A stretch of DNA of 64,000 nucleotides, from contig NZ_CP080414.1 of assembly GCF_019457615.1 (NCBI RefSeq), positions 50,001 through 114,000 on the forward strand, in the 5' to 3' direction. Source of the DNA: Shewanella zhangzhouensis (GTDB lineage: Bacteria > Pseudomonadota > Gammaproteobacteria > Enterobacterales > Shewanellaceae). The translations under genes were made by a program, and so were the position numbers. Numbering within the stretch: position 1 is the first letter of the stretch; each line of letters opens with the position of its first letter. Below, one piece after another: positions 54,382 to 63,465 of the stretch. The notes below the pieces were generated by a model. It saw only the letters and a list, made by a program, of their open reading frames with translations, was not told the DNA's origin and made no database searches.

Positions 54382-55644
54382 ATGGCTCGATTGCTCTATT
54401 CAGTTCTCTTATATCTGCTGTCGCCACTCCTGGTACTTTACCTGGTGCAGCGCGCCATAAAGAGCCCGGATTATCGTGGCCGCTGGGGCGAGCGATTTGG
54501 CTTTAAGGCACTGATGCCAACAGATATTTTGATCCATTCAGTGTCCATGGGCGAGACCCTGGCTGCCATACCCCTTATTCGTGCCATCATGGTGGCCAGG
54601 CCAGATCTCCGCATCACAGTGACCACGTCCAGCCCCACGGGCTCGGCAGAAGTCATCAAGGCCTTTGGCGATCGGGTACAACATTGTTACTTACCCTTTG
54701 ACCTTGGGTTTGCCGTTAACCGCTTTTTGAACCAACTGGGCTGCGCCGAGCTTATCATCATGGAAACCGAGCTGTGGCCAAACCTCATCGCCGGCGCCAG
54801 GGCCCGGGGCGCCAGGGTCTCTTTGCTCAATGCCCGTTTGTCAGAAAAATCCGCCGCCAGTTATCAAAAGTTCGCGGCCCTCACTGTGCCCATGCTCAAG
54901 TCGCTGGACCAGATTGCGGTGCAAACCGCCAAAGAAGCAGAACGCTTTGTGACGCTCGGAGTGGACGCCTCACGGATACATGTGTGTGGCAGTTTGAAGT
55001 TTGATATTCAGATCCCGGCATCCCGACGTGAAGCGGCCCGGCAGCTGCGCCAAAGTTGGGGACGGCAAGACCATTTGGTGTGGGTGGCGGGCAGTGTACA
55101 TCCCGGTGAGTTCGATACCATGCTCAGCGCCCATCGCCAACTACTCGAGCGGTTCCCCGAGGCGCTGCTGATTATGGTGCCAAGGCATCCTGAGCAGTTT
55201 GCCAACGCGGCACGGGCTATAGGTGACAGTGGCTTTAAGCTGGCCCTGCGCAGTGAGGGAGAAGCGCCGACGGCGGGTACTCAGGTGCTGCTTGGCGATA
55301 CCATGGGTGAGCTGCTGACCTGGTACGGCGCGGCCGATATGGCCTTTGTGGGCGGCACTCTGGTGGTCAATGGTGGCCACAATCCCCTGGAACCCGCAGC
55401 CATGGGCTTACCGGTGGCCATGGGCCCTAACCATTGGGACTTTAAAGAAATTACTCAGCTGCTGCAGCAGGCGGGTAACCTCACTCTGTGTGCTACCCCG
55501 GACGCCTTTAACCACTGGTTGCTGACAACTGCACAGGATAACAGTGGCCGCCTAACCGCCGGAGAGGCTGGGCTAAGAGTCGTGGAGAGCAATCGCGGGG
55601 CGCTCAGTCGTCAACTGGCGGTATTGGGTTACGCCGCAGCGTAA
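54382..55644 (+). CDS. waaA: 3-deoxy-D-manno-octulosonic acid transferase WaaA (KdtA; 420 aa)
   Basis: Transfers Kdo to lipid IVA. N-terminal membrane segment (LLYSVLLYLLSPLLVLYLVQ), RWGERFGF, the GSMGET-like HSVSMGETLAAIPLIRAI, METELWPNLIAGARARGARVSLLNARLS, CGSLKFDIQ, WVAGSVHPGEFDTML and GGHNPLEPAAMGLPVAMGPNHWDFKEI. Start at ATG 54382 rather than the TTG three codons upstream. Its 3' end overlaps kdkA by 16 bp (convergent). Where kdkA is present, WaaA usually adds a single Kdo. Confidence 0.95.
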   Translation: MARLLYSVLLYLLSPLLVLYLVQRAIKSPDYRGRWGERFGFKALMPTDILIHSVSMGETLAAIPLIRAIMVARPDLRITVTTSSPTGSAEVIKAFGDRVQHCYLPFDLGFAVNRFLNQLGCAELIIMETELWPNLIAGARARGARVSLLNARLSEKSAASYQKFAALTVPMLKSLDQIAVQTAKEAERFVTLGVDASRIHVCGSLKFDIQIPASRREAARQLRQSWGRQDHLVWVAGSVHPGEFDTMLSAHRQLLERFPEALLIMVPRHPEQFANAARAIGDSGFKLALRSEGEAPTAGTQVLLGDTMGELLTWYGAADMAFVGGTLVVNGGHNPLEPAAMGLPVAMGPNHWDFKEITQLLQQAGNLTLCATPDAFNHWLLTTAQDNSGRLTAGEAGLRVVESNRGALSRQLAVLGYAAA

Positions 55645-56342
55645 CCTTCCAGCAGCCATTGCCAGCAGAATTCATCGAAGGCAAGCGAGGGAAGCTTGCC
55701 TTTTTCTTTATCAAAAGAACGTCTCAATCTGGACAGGTTGGCCTGCTGCCAGCTATTTGATGGTCTGCGGATTTCACCCCGGTCAAAATCAATCAGCGCA
55801 AAGCCCTGCGGCCCCTTGAGGATATTTTTGGCGTTGAGATCGGCATGGTAGACGCCGCGGCGATGGAATTGGGCGATGCAAGCCCCCAGTGCTTTCCATT
55901 CAGTCTCATCCAATGGACCTTGTTCCAGCCAGGCCAGCAGGTCGCGACAGCCAGGCATCCGCTCAATCAGGATATCGGCGCTGTACCAGAGACCATATCG
56001 ATGTACCCTGGCACCCACTGGGCGGGGCACGGGAAAGCCCTCCGCATGGAGCTTTTCAAGCAAAGCCAACTCGGCGATGGCGCGGGTATTCGCCATACCC
56101 GTGTACAGGTAGCTATCTTTACTGAACTTTTCCATCAGCCCACCGCGCCAGTAATGCCGCAGCACCCAGTCCTGATTGGCCTCGGGGTGGCGCACAAACC
56201 AGGTGGTATAACGCCCTTTTGAGGTACCTGTTACGGCAGCGAGCGCCTGCCAATGTTCAGGGGTGAAATGGGCCGGGTCCAGAGAGATGGACTCGCCCTG
56301 GGCAATGGCCAGGGTATAGGGCGGATGGTTTTGTTGCTGCAT
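55629..56342 (-). CDS. kdkA: 3-deoxy-D-manno-octulosonic acid kinase KdkA (237 aa)
   Basis: Phosphorylates Kdo at O-4 on lipid A precursor, as in Haemophilus and Vibrio. Protein-kinase-like fold: GRYTTWFVRHPEANQDWVLRHYWRGGLMEKFSKDSYLY, ILIERMPGCRDLLAWLEQGPL and the catalytic block RGVYHADLNAKNILKGPQGFALIDFDRGEI (HxDxxxxN and DFD). Start ATG 56342 chosen by family length; an ATG at 56381 is possible. Together with waaA it points to a core with one phosphorylated Kdo. Confidence 0.92.
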   Translation of the reverse strand: MQQQNHPPYTLAIAQGESISLDPAHFTPEHWQALAAVTGTSKGRYTTWFVRHPEANQDWVLRHYWRGGLMEKFSKDSYLYTGMANTRAIAELALLEKLHAEGFPVPRPVGARVHRYGLWYSADILIERMPGCRDLLAWLEQGPLDETEWKALGACIAQFHRRGVYHADLNAKNILKGPQGFALIDFDRGEIRRPSNSWQQANLSRLRRSFDKEKGKLPSLAFDEFCWQWLLEGYAAA

Positions 56343-56423
56343 CGCGGGAATTCTTGTCCAAAGCGTGGAACCTGCGGCCATTCTACATTAAGATCCGGGC
56401 TTTGCACCAAGGCCAGCCCAACC

Positions 56424-57476
56424 ATGACATTTGATCCCAGCCTGATGAAATCCCTGTGTTTGCTCCGCCTCTCTGCTATCGGCGATGTGTGCCATGCCGT
56501 GGCCATGGTGCAGGCTATTCAGCGCCGTTATCCTGACCTCGCCATCACCTGGGTGATAGGAAAAGTGGAATATCAACTGCTCAAGCATTTACCGGGCATC
56601 GAGTTTGTGATTTTCGATAAGTCGCAGGGTTTTAAGGCCTACGGTCAGTTGCGCCGTGCGCTCAAGGGGCGCCATTTCGATGTGCTTCTGCATATGCAGG
56701 TGGCCCTCAGAGCCACCATCGCCTCCCTGATGATCCCAGCCAAAGTGCGTATTGGTTTTGACCGTGCCCGCGCCAAAGAGGGCCAGTGGTTGGTCACCAA
56801 CGAGCGGGTCGACGCTCTCGCGACGCCCCATGTATTGGAAGGCTTTATGGGCTTTGCCAGGAAACTTGACGTGACCGAGCTGTCTCCCCGCTGGGACATG
56901 CATATTCCTGCTGCAGACGAAGCGTTCGCGAAAGAGCTGGTTGCCGATGGCGAAAAGGTGCTGGCCATTTGCGCCGCCGCGAGCAAGGCCGAGCGCAACT
57001 GGCTGCCCGAACGTTACGCTGCCGTGGCTGACTATGCCGTTTCCAAAGGATACAGGGTGCTGCTCTGCGGCGGCCCGGCACAACTTGAAAAAGATTTGGC
57101 TGCGGCTATTGAGGCCAATTGTTCGTCGAAGCTAACCAATCTTGTTGGAAAAACCTCTTTGATTCAGCTTTTGGCGCTATTAAAGCGGGTTTCAGTGGTA
57201 ATTGCGCCCGATACCGGTCCTGCCCACATGGCGGTCACTCAGGGCACGCCCGTGATTGGTCTCTACGCCCATTCCAACCCTGGCCGTACCGGTCCTTATT
57301 TTAGCCGCGAGCTGACCGTCAGCGTCTATGATCAGGTGATTGCCGAGCAGTATCCCAATCAGCAAATCCCCTGGGGAACCCGGGCGAAGGGAGCAACTCT
57401 GATGGAAAAAATTGAAGTTGCCGACGTTTGCCGCATGTTCGACAAGGCTACGGATGTCGCCACCCAGGAGGTGTAA
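56424..57476 (+). CDS. Glycosyltransferase family 9 (heptosyltransferase type; 350 aa)
   Basis: GT-B fold of LPS core heptosyltransferases: KSLCLLRLSAIGDVCHAVAMVQAIQRRYPDLAITWVIGK, VLLHMQVALRATIASLMIPAKVRIGFDRARAKEGQWLVTNERV, LCGGPAQLEKDLAAAIEA, LVGKTSLIQLLALLKRVSVVIAPDTGPAHMAVTQGTPVIGLYAHSNPGRTGPY. It is presumably WaaC- or WaaF-like, adding the first or second sugar to Kdo; the exact donor and acceptor cannot be told. Start ATG 56424 chosen (ATG 56445 also possible); the frame upstream overlaps kdkA. Confidence 0.85.
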   Translation: MTFDPSLMKSLCLLRLSAIGDVCHAVAMVQAIQRRYPDLAITWVIGKVEYQLLKHLPGIEFVIFDKSQGFKAYGQLRRALKGRHFDVLLHMQVALRATIASLMIPAKVRIGFDRARAKEGQWLVTNERVDALATPHVLEGFMGFARKLDVTELSPRWDMHIPAADEAFAKELVADGEKVLAICAAASKAERNWLPERYAAVADYAVSKGYRVLLCGGPAQLEKDLAAAIEANCSSKLTNLVGKTSLIQLLALLKRVSVVIAPDTGPAHMAVTQGTPVIGLYAHSNPGRTGPYFSRELTVSVYDQVIAEQYPNQQIPWGTRAKGATLMEKIEVADVCRMFDKATDVATQEV

Positions 57477-57480
57477 GGTT

Positions 57481-58581
57481 ATGACTATATCAATGGCCCC
57501 AAACTCTGCGGTCACTCAATCTATGGCCCCGAAATTTTTGTTTATCCCGGTGTCTTCTGCAGAAGGCATGGGAGAGTACATGCGCTCGCTGATCGTTGCA
57601 GACGAAGTGAAGCGCTGTTGGCCTGCTGCCGAGGTGTGTTTCATTCTCAGCAAGGAAGCTCCCTACGCAGCCAGCTGCCCATATCCAACCAAACTGCTGG
57701 ATCGCACGCCCACCAAAGAAGTGAAAGCCGTGAACGACATCATGGAGACATTTCGCCCCGATGTGGTGCTCTTTGATGCATCCGGCCGCAAGTCTCAGCT
57801 GGCAAGGGCCCACGCCCTGGGCGCCAAGGTCGTGTTTTTCAGCCAGCACAGGCGCAAGCGCAGCCGCGGTATGAAAATCGGCCGCGCCCGGGTGACAGAT
57901 GCCCATCTGGTCGTACAGCCGGAATTTGTGATTGGCCCCGTTTCCGCTTTCGATGCCTTTAAGCTGAAGTTGATTGGTAAACCACTGCCTGAGTGTATTG
58001 GGCCCGTGTTCAGCGCGCCGGATAAGGCTAGACAGCAGGAGCTGCTCGCCCAATATGGCCTCGCCGAAGGGGAGTTTGTGCTCTTTAACGCCGGCTCAGG
58101 CGGGCATAAGTTGGCCGGTGGCCTCGCGGCAGACCGCTTTTTTGAGGCGGCCCAAGCCAGCTATGCTGCCAGCGGGCTCAAATCCGTGATGGTGTTTGGT
58201 CCCAATTACCCCAAGACGCTGCCCGAGGCATCGGGGGTGATTTGCTTAAGTGCTCTCGCCAACAGCGACTTTATTAACTTGCTGGTGGCCGCCAAAGCGG
58301 CGGTGCTGAGCGGTGGGGATACCTTGCTACAGGCTATCGCCTTGAAAAAACTGGTACTTACGGCTCCGGTTTCCAAAGACCAGCCGCCACGCATCGCTGT
58401 TTGTGCCGACAGAGGGCTGGTGCTGGCCTGTGAGCCCGAGCAGCTTGCTGCCAAAATTCCCGCTTTGTTTTCCGATGAAACCACAGCGTCACTGCAGCAG
58501 GCTCTGGCAGCCGAAGCCGATATGGATGGCCTGCAACTGACCATGAATAAGATTAAGCATTTGCTGGAGGTTCAGCCATGA
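57481..58581 (+). CDS. Predicted GT-B-type glycosyltransferase (366 aa)
   Basis: No close family that I can name. Features: FLFIPVSSAEGMGEYMRSLIVADEVKRCWP at the start (an N-terminal Rossmann-like half), RPDVVLFDASGRKSQLARAHALGAKVVFFSQHRRKRSR, then FNAGSGGHK and GLAADRFF, and GGDTLLQAIALKKLVLTAPVSKDQPPR near the C-terminus, where UDP-sugar binding occurs in GT-B enzymes such as MurG. Start at ATG 57481 after AGGAGGT; the overlapping upstream frame is discounted. Between the GT9 and GT4 genes with a 4-bp overlap downstream, so part of the LPS operon. Confidence 0.65.
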   Translation: MTISMAPNSAVTQSMAPKFLFIPVSSAEGMGEYMRSLIVADEVKRCWPAAEVCFILSKEAPYAASCPYPTKLLDRTPTKEVKAVNDIMETFRPDVVLFDASGRKSQLARAHALGAKVVFFSQHRRKRSRGMKIGRARVTDAHLVVQPEFVIGPVSAFDAFKLKLIGKPLPECIGPVFSAPDKARQQELLAQYGLAEGEFVLFNAGSGGHKLAGGLAADRFFEAAQASYAASGLKSVMVFGPNYPKTLPEASGVICLSALANSDFINLLVAAKAAVLSGGDTLLQAIALKKLVLTAPVSKDQPPRIAVCADRGLVLACEPEQLAAKIPALFSDETTASLQQALAAEADMDGLQLTMNKIKHLLEVQP

Positions 58582-59675
58582 CAGGACGCAGAATTGCCAT
58601 TGCCATCGACAGTTTGGCCGGTGGCGGTGCAGAAAAGGTGATGTTGACTCTGGCGTCCACCCTGGTGGAGCTGGGCCATGAGCCACATTTGCTGGTGTTG
58701 CAGCAGGACTGCCACCATGAAATTCCACCTGGCCTGCAGGTTCACTTCTGCTTTGGCGGTGATGAGCGCAATATTGACGGCTTTTGGCGTACCCGTGGTT
58801 CGGTACAGAAGTTACAACAGTGGATAACAGGGCTTGAGGCGCGTTTCGGCAAGTTTGAGTTGTTCCTGTCCAACCTGGATAAAACCAATCTGCTGATGAC
58901 CCGCACCGGCGTGGCACCGCTATATTGCGTGGTGCACAACTCTATTGAAGAAGAGTTGCAACGCCAGCGTAAGTTGGGTCCCTTTGCCTATCTGAGTATG
59001 CTGCGGGCGAAAAAATCACTCAACGGCCAGCATCTGATCACCGTCTCCAAAGGGATAGCCAATGAGATTGCCGAGGTGGGCAGGGTGAAGCCGGCCTCGG
59101 TGCAAACCATATACAATCCATTCGAACTGGAAAAAATTCAGCACCAGGCCAATCAAACACCCGAGGCACTGCCCAAAGGAGATTACATCATCCACGTTGG
59201 CCGGTTTGCGCGCCAAAAACGCCATGATGTGCTCTTTGCGGCGCTTAAACAGATGCGTACCCCCTTACCATTGGTACTGCTTTGCAACAACAAGAAGAAG
59301 GCTATCAAGTCGGCCCGCAAGTTTGGGGTTGAGGACAGGGTGATCATTCCCGGATTCCAAACCAACCCTTATCCCTGGATAAAGGGTGCCAGGTTGTTGG
59401 CATTGAGTTCAGACTATGAAGGCTTACCCACGGTGTTGATTGAGTCGCTGGCTGTGGGTACCCCGGTCGTCAGTACCGACTGTCGCCATGGCCCCAAAGA
59501 AATTCTCACCGGAGAACTGCGGCGCTTTTTGGTTCCAAGACGTGATCCAGCAGCGCTGGCGGTCGCCATGGATGAAGCCTTGAGCCACTATCCGAACTGC
59601 GATGATGCACAAATTCTGACCCAGGTGGGAGCTGCCACAGTCGCAGGCCAGTACCTGAAGCTGCTGACAGTCTGA
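58578..59675 (+). CDS. Glycosyltransferase family 4-type enzyme (365 aa)
   Basis: GT4 fold: RIAIAIDSLAGGGAEKVMLTLASTLVELGHEPHLLVL (donor-independent N half, with GGGAEK), VVHNSIEEELQRQRKLGP, LITVSKGIANEIAEVG, YIIHVGRFARQKRHDVLFAALKQ and the E-x7-E-like ALSSDYEGLPTVLIESLAVGTPVVSTDCRHGPKEIL. Acts in LPS core assembly by context. Translationally coupled to the preceding gene (ATGA) and closed by a terminator at 59698. Confidence 0.88.
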   Translation: MTGRRIAIAIDSLAGGGAEKVMLTLASTLVELGHEPHLLVLQQDCHHEIPPGLQVHFCFGGDERNIDGFWRTRGSVQKLQQWITGLEARFGKFELFLSNLDKTNLLMTRTGVAPLYCVVHNSIEEELQRQRKLGPFAYLSMLRAKKSLNGQHLITVSKGIANEIAEVGRVKPASVQTIYNPFELEKIQHQANQTPEALPKGDYIIHVGRFARQKRHDVLFAALKQMRTPLPLVLLCNNKKKAIKSARKFGVEDRVIIPGFQTNPYPWIKGARLLALSSDYEGLPTVLIESLAVGTPVVSTDCRHGPKEILTGELRRFLVPRRDPAALAVAMDEALSHYPNCDDAQILTQVGAATVAGQYLKLLTV

Positions 59676-59697
59676 GACGTTTTATTCGGCCCGCACA

Positions 59698-59731
59698 TAA
59701 TAAAAAATCCCGGCCTGGCCGGGATTTTTTC
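59698..59731. terminator. Bidirectional terminator between the two LPS operons
   Basis: ATCCCGG / CCGGGAT stem with T6 on one side and A6 on the other, serving the convergent GT4 and WavE-type genes. Confidence 0.9.
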
Positions 59732-60707
59732 AGGCTTTTTTTCCCAGAGTCAGACGGAATTTGAGATAACTCAGCGGCATTTTTAGCAGGCGTCGCCAGC
59801 CCAAAGAGGTGAAAAGCTTTACTGCTGATGCGGGAAACGCGGGGTCGCAATAGCGGCGGTAAAGCAACAGCCAATCGAGATGGCTCATTTCATTGGGACG
59901 CTTGGTCTTTGGAATAAAGCGCGCAATCAAGCCGAGTCCCAACTGCTCCGGTTCCAACACCCGCAGGTTGGATGCCATAAACCTGTCCCAGCGCTCAGCC
60001 TGCCCGGCAGAAAACTGGTGGCGGTGCGCCAGGGGCAAAAAGCCATCGTCAAGACGTCTGAGCCACAAGTCGCAATAGATTTGCTCGGCATGGGGGCAGG
60101 TCAGCGGTGCCCCGTGGTACTGGGCTTTACCGGCCTGAGCCGGGTCGAATGGTCTGTCTTCGAACAGCGGCAAGTCCCAGATTTTCAGCAGATCTTCCGT
60201 GCGGCCGAAATGGAAGAAATCGCTGGGGTGCATGATGACACGCTGCCCTTCGGCATAACGCCGGAAGTAACTGGTATTCACCACCACGGGCTCAGTAAAG
60301 CGGATATCCGGTGCACAGCGAGCGGGAAACTGCGCCAGTGCTGCGACAAACCCGTTTCCGGTCAGGAAATTATCCGACCTTAACTTGACTGCATAGGGTG
60401 TCTGGACTCGTTTGAGTCCCTCGCGGGTAGAGACTATCTGTCGGTTAAAGTTGAGCTTTTGTGCTTCACCCTGAGCATTGTAGGCAACGACATTGGCACC
60501 GGGATCCGGGTGTTGCAGCAAGAGATCCGGGGTAAGCCCTGTGCAGTCCTGTCCTTCCCAGGTGGAGAGGATGATACGGGCACCCGGCAGATGGGTGCGG
60601 ATGCTATCAAGGCAGATTTGGGTGATGCCGGTTTGCTGATCCCGCCCCTGATAGGCCTGAACCGGTCCCTGTACCACCACAGTAATATCACTGAATTTGA
60701 TTGTCAT
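59730..60707 (-). CDS. WavE-family lipopolysaccharide synthesis protein (325 aa)
   Basis: Start ITVVVQGPVQAYQGRDQQTGITQICLDSIRTHLPGARIILSTWEG, the WavE family opening, then LKRVQTPYAVKLRSDNFLTGNG and FFHFGRTEDLLKIWDLPLFED. WavE is involved in Vibrio cholerae core oligosaccharide synthesis and is a GT-A-like protein. ATG 60707 chosen by family start; frame extends to 60761. Last gene of the minus-strand LPS operon. Confidence 0.85.
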   Translation of the reverse strand: MTIKFSDITVVVQGPVQAYQGRDQQTGITQICLDSIRTHLPGARIILSTWEGQDCTGLTPDLLLQHPDPGANVVAYNAQGEAQKLNFNRQIVSTREGLKRVQTPYAVKLRSDNFLTGNGFVAALAQFPARCAPDIRFTEPVVVNTSYFRRYAEGQRVIMHPSDFFHFGRTEDLLKIWDLPLFEDRPFDPAQAGKAQYHGAPLTCPHAEQIYCDLWLRRLDDGFLPLAHRHQFSAGQAERWDRFMASNLRVLEPEQLGLGLIARFIPKTKRPNEMSHLDWLLLYRRYCDPAFPASAVKLFTSLGWRRLLKMPLSYLKFRLTLGKKA

Positions 60708-60757
60708 AGGCTTAATACCAGCGAGCTTGAGCCGTGCCATGGCACGGCTTGGCGATA

Positions 60758-61480
60758 TCAATATTGGGCCATCAGGGCCTGATATTCCTCTGGCACACCG
60801 CAGAAGATCACCTCACTGGCATCGATAAGGTGGTAGTGAATGTCCTTACCCAGAGCTATCAGGTGGTTGTATAGCGGTGCTATATAGAGCTCTTGCTTTT
60901 GCCACTCGCTTGCTGGCCGTGCGGCTTCGGTTTCATAGGCCTGGCGAAAATCGGCGGCATAACGGAAATAATAGAGCCCTGTGCTGCACAGATCGGATAT
61001 GGGCTGCTTTTCAGCGGTCTGCACTACGCGGGTGCTCTGGGCATCGGCGGGTTTGGCATATGACCAGTTGCTGCCCTCGCCACGAAACACCTCCAGGTAG
61101 CCATCGGCCGTATCGGCGATGGGAGGCAGCGTAAATCCGGGTCTGAAGGTATCTATATTGAAAATCGTCAGCGGCTCAGCGTCTTGCACCTCCTTCAGCC
61201 CCAGGTACACGGTTTCGGCCTGTCCTCGGGTTGGCTGCTCCAGGGCAATAATCCTGAACTCTTTAATGCCCAGTGCCTGGCAGCGTGTTTTGACGAAGGC
61301 CACAGTGTCATACAGGTCGCGCACAATAAACAAAAAAGCCGTATTGCCAAAATAGGCCGCAAAGCTGAGCAGGGCGTGGTCAAACAGTGGCATGCCGCCG
61401 GCTTCGAGCATGTATTTGGGCTGGGTGTAGCCAGCGTTGAAAAAACGGGAGCTTAACCCCGCCATGGGGATCACTATCAT
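60758..61480 (-). CDS. Sugar-nucleotide-type nucleotidyltransferase (240 aa)
   Basis: NTP_transferase fold: MIVIPMAGLSSRFFNAGYTQPKYMLEAGGMPLFDHALLSFAA (the signature loop GLSSRF with PKYML), LFIVRDLY, ALEQPTRGQAETVYLGL, FNIDTFRPGF (metal Asp) and GLYYFRYAADFRQAYE. It presumably activates a sugar phosphate or alcohol phosphate as an NDP/CDP derivative, but the substrate is unknown. Overlaps the upstream gene by 4 bp. Confidence 0.82.
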   Translation of the reverse strand: MIVIPMAGLSSRFFNAGYTQPKYMLEAGGMPLFDHALLSFAAYFGNTAFLFIVRDLYDTVAFVKTRCQALGIKEFRIIALEQPTRGQAETVYLGLKEVQDAEPLTIFNIDTFRPGFTLPPIADTADGYLEVFRGEGSNWSYAKPADAQSTRVVQTAEKQPISDLCSTGLYYFRYAADFRQAYETEAARPASEWQKQELYIAPLYNHLIALGKDIHYHLIDASEVIFCGVPEEYQALMAQY

Positions 61481-63060
61481 GATGGATGTCCTGTGCAGGC
61501 AAGCAGCCTGTCATAGAGTCGATAGGCGTTACCGATAAAGCCAAGCTGCCGGTCGGGTCTGTCGCTGTGAAGTGGCAACATGGAGAGGAACAACTGAATT
61601 TGCATGGCGTAAAGCTCGGCTTCGCTGACGGCGAACTCGCTGGCCATCAGCAGGACGAAGTCGGCCATGATTTGCTCGCGTCTGGGTGTGATGGCAATAC
61701 TGAAGTCAATGTCCGGCCCCAGCTGCTCGGCTTTGAAATAACCGGCAATAATGGCGTCGTAGAGCCCCAAGACCGAGTGGGCCAACTTGGCGATGTCATA
61801 TAAGCCATTGCCGTGGATGGTTTGTTTGTCATTCCCATCCAGCCCACGCGGGTCTATGACCTTGATATTGCAGGTTCGAAAGTCATACAGAATATTGCTG
61901 AAACAAAAGTCACCGTGAAGCAGGTGCTGCCTGCCATTGTCTTTGGGCAAATATTTGCAGCTTGTCCGGGCCAGCTCCAGCAAAGAAGGGCGCAGGGCGC
62001 CATTGATCCGGTTTTCCTTCGCGACAGAGACGCCGCTCTGGCTGGCGAAATCCTCAAGTCGGCTCAGGGTCTTATCCATAAAAAGCCCATCGAGGGTTTG
62101 GGCATCGGCCACCGTATGACTGTTGGCATCCTTGAGAAACTGGCAGCAGGCTTTGAGCACCTTACGCCAGGCAAAGGCAGGTAGCTGGCTGAATACGTAA
62201 AGCTCATTCAAGGCTGTCAGGTGCAGATACTCTATGCTGTAGCCAAATACATCAGAAGTTTCATCACAGCCCAGCAGCTGTGGGATGTAGCCGCGCATGG
62301 GCCCTGGCAAACTTTGATACCAGTTGGCCTCGGCAGCCAGCTTATGTTTTTTGTGGCTGAATTTTCTGACGACCTGACCCTGAATTGCCATCCCGTTAAA
62401 AGCGCGCTGAGTCGTCATCCGGCTTTTGGATTGGTAATAGGTATGGCTGTGACCAAAATCATACCAATGGGGCAAGGTTACGGGGGTCAGGCCCTTGTCA
62501 TCCATATAGCCATTCAGACCCGTAATAAAGTCACCCTTGGCCTGGGTGATGTACCTTATCAGTGCTCTTGGGGCTGAGAAGCTGAAAAAGCCATTTGAAA
62601 TCAGTTCGCTGGAAGGTCTTAGCTCAGCATGATACGGACGCAGAGTGGCAGTCTTGGTATCAAATTCGGCCCAGTTGTAGTTGTCTTCGACCTGACTCAG
62701 ACCCAGACAATCGGTTTGGCGGGGCAGGCTATCGAACAGGGTATCGCCGTGGAGAATATATAAAGGTTCATCGTCGGCAAACTCCAGCTGGATAAGGGCA
62801 TAGACGATGGATTCCCCCAGATTCAGCCTGGGAGGCAGGTACAACAGCTCAACACCATAGTCTTTGAGGCTTTGGCTGTCATAAGGGCCGGGGGTAAAGC
62901 CCTCCGGCAGGGTAATGATGGTGCGTTCGCCAGCGGGTATTAACGCCAGCTGGTGATGGAACAGGCGCTTGTTGCCCACCGGCAAAAAGCAGGGGGGCAG
63001 AGGTCCGAACTCAGACTGTAACTCTGAGGCCACCATGGCGGCAGAAGTAATGAGGTACAT
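61477..63060 (-). CDS. Fused nucleotidyltransferase-like and APH-type kinase protein (527 aa)
   Basis: Residues 1 to about 235 resemble NTP transferases (PPCFLPVGNKRLFHHQLALIPAGERTIITL, LYILHGDTLFDSL, WYDFGHSHTYYQSKSRM), but the glycine-rich signature loop is degenerate (ITSAAMVASELQSEFG). Residues from about 260 are an aminoglycoside/choline-kinase-type phosphotransferase: LPAFAWRKVLKACCQFL, HLLHGDFCFSNILYD (HxDxxxxN) and the metal site KVIDPRGLDG in place of the usual DFE/DFD. Coupled to the nucleotidyltransferase gene (4-bp overlap) and 7 bp after a HAD phosphatase. The set suggests phosphorylation and activation of a small alcohol or sugar for core decoration. Confidence 0.75.
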   Translation of the reverse strand: MYLITSAAMVASELQSEFGPLPPCFLPVGNKRLFHHQLALIPAGERTIITLPEGFTPGPYDSQSLKDYGVELLYLPPRLNLGESIVYALIQLEFADDEPLYILHGDTLFDSLPRQTDCLGLSQVEDNYNWAEFDTKTATLRPYHAELRPSSELISNGFFSFSAPRALIRYITQAKGDFITGLNGYMDDKGLTPVTLPHWYDFGHSHTYYQSKSRMTTQRAFNGMAIQGQVVRKFSHKKHKLAAEANWYQSLPGPMRGYIPQLLGCDETSDVFGYSIEYLHLTALNELYVFSQLPAFAWRKVLKACCQFLKDANSHTVADAQTLDGLFMDKTLSRLEDFASQSGVSVAKENRINGALRPSLLELARTSCKYLPKDNGRQHLLHGDFCFSNILYDFRTCNIKVIDPRGLDGNDKQTIHGNGLYDIAKLAHSVLGLYDAIIAGYFKAEQLGPDIDFSIAITPRREQIMADFVLLMASEFAVSEAELYAMQIQLFLSMLPLHSDRPDRQLGFIGNAYRLYDRLLACTGHPS

Positions 63061-63067
63061 GCACGTC

Positions 63068-63442
63068 CTATGCTTTGTCGTCTTCGATCAGTTGCTCAAT
63101 TTCGGCCCGGCTCAGGCGGGCGAATTCAGACGGTCTGATGGCCCTGTCATCGATATAAAAGCCTTCATGGCCGCACCAGGGTTTACCGACAAGAATTTCG
63201 TCGTAGGGCACCTGATGCTTGTCCAGCCAGGCTGTGATCACCGGCAGCGTATGGATGTTTATCTTGCCCACGTTACCTTCAAAGGTACGCATATTGCGTG
63301 CTGTGGATATGACAATTTCAAATCCTTCTGCCTGATATTGTCTCAATCGGGCAATCACATCTTCCCGGGGCGACACCGCACTGTAATCTGTGTTGTCGGC
63401 CTTGGTGAGGGTGCCATCCAAATCTACTATGAGTCGTTTCAT
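63068..63442 (-). CDS. Small HAD-family phosphatase, capsule/LPS type (124 aa)
   Basis: Cap-less HAD: motif I KRLIVDLDGTLTKADN, motif II EIVISTARNMRTF, Lys in EILVGKPWCGHEGF and motif IV YIDDRAIRPSEF. Small enzymes of this kind occur in polysaccharide loci where they dephosphorylate an intermediate. 7 bp before the fusion gene. Confidence 0.85.
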   Translation of the reverse strand: MKRLIVDLDGTLTKADNTDYSAVSPREDVIARLRQYQAEGFEIVISTARNMRTFEGNVGKINIHTLPVITAWLDKHQVPYDEILVGKPWCGHEGFYIDDRAIRPSEFARLSRAEIEQLIEDDKA

Positions 63443-63465
63443 CTCTGTTCCACACAGATAAAAGG

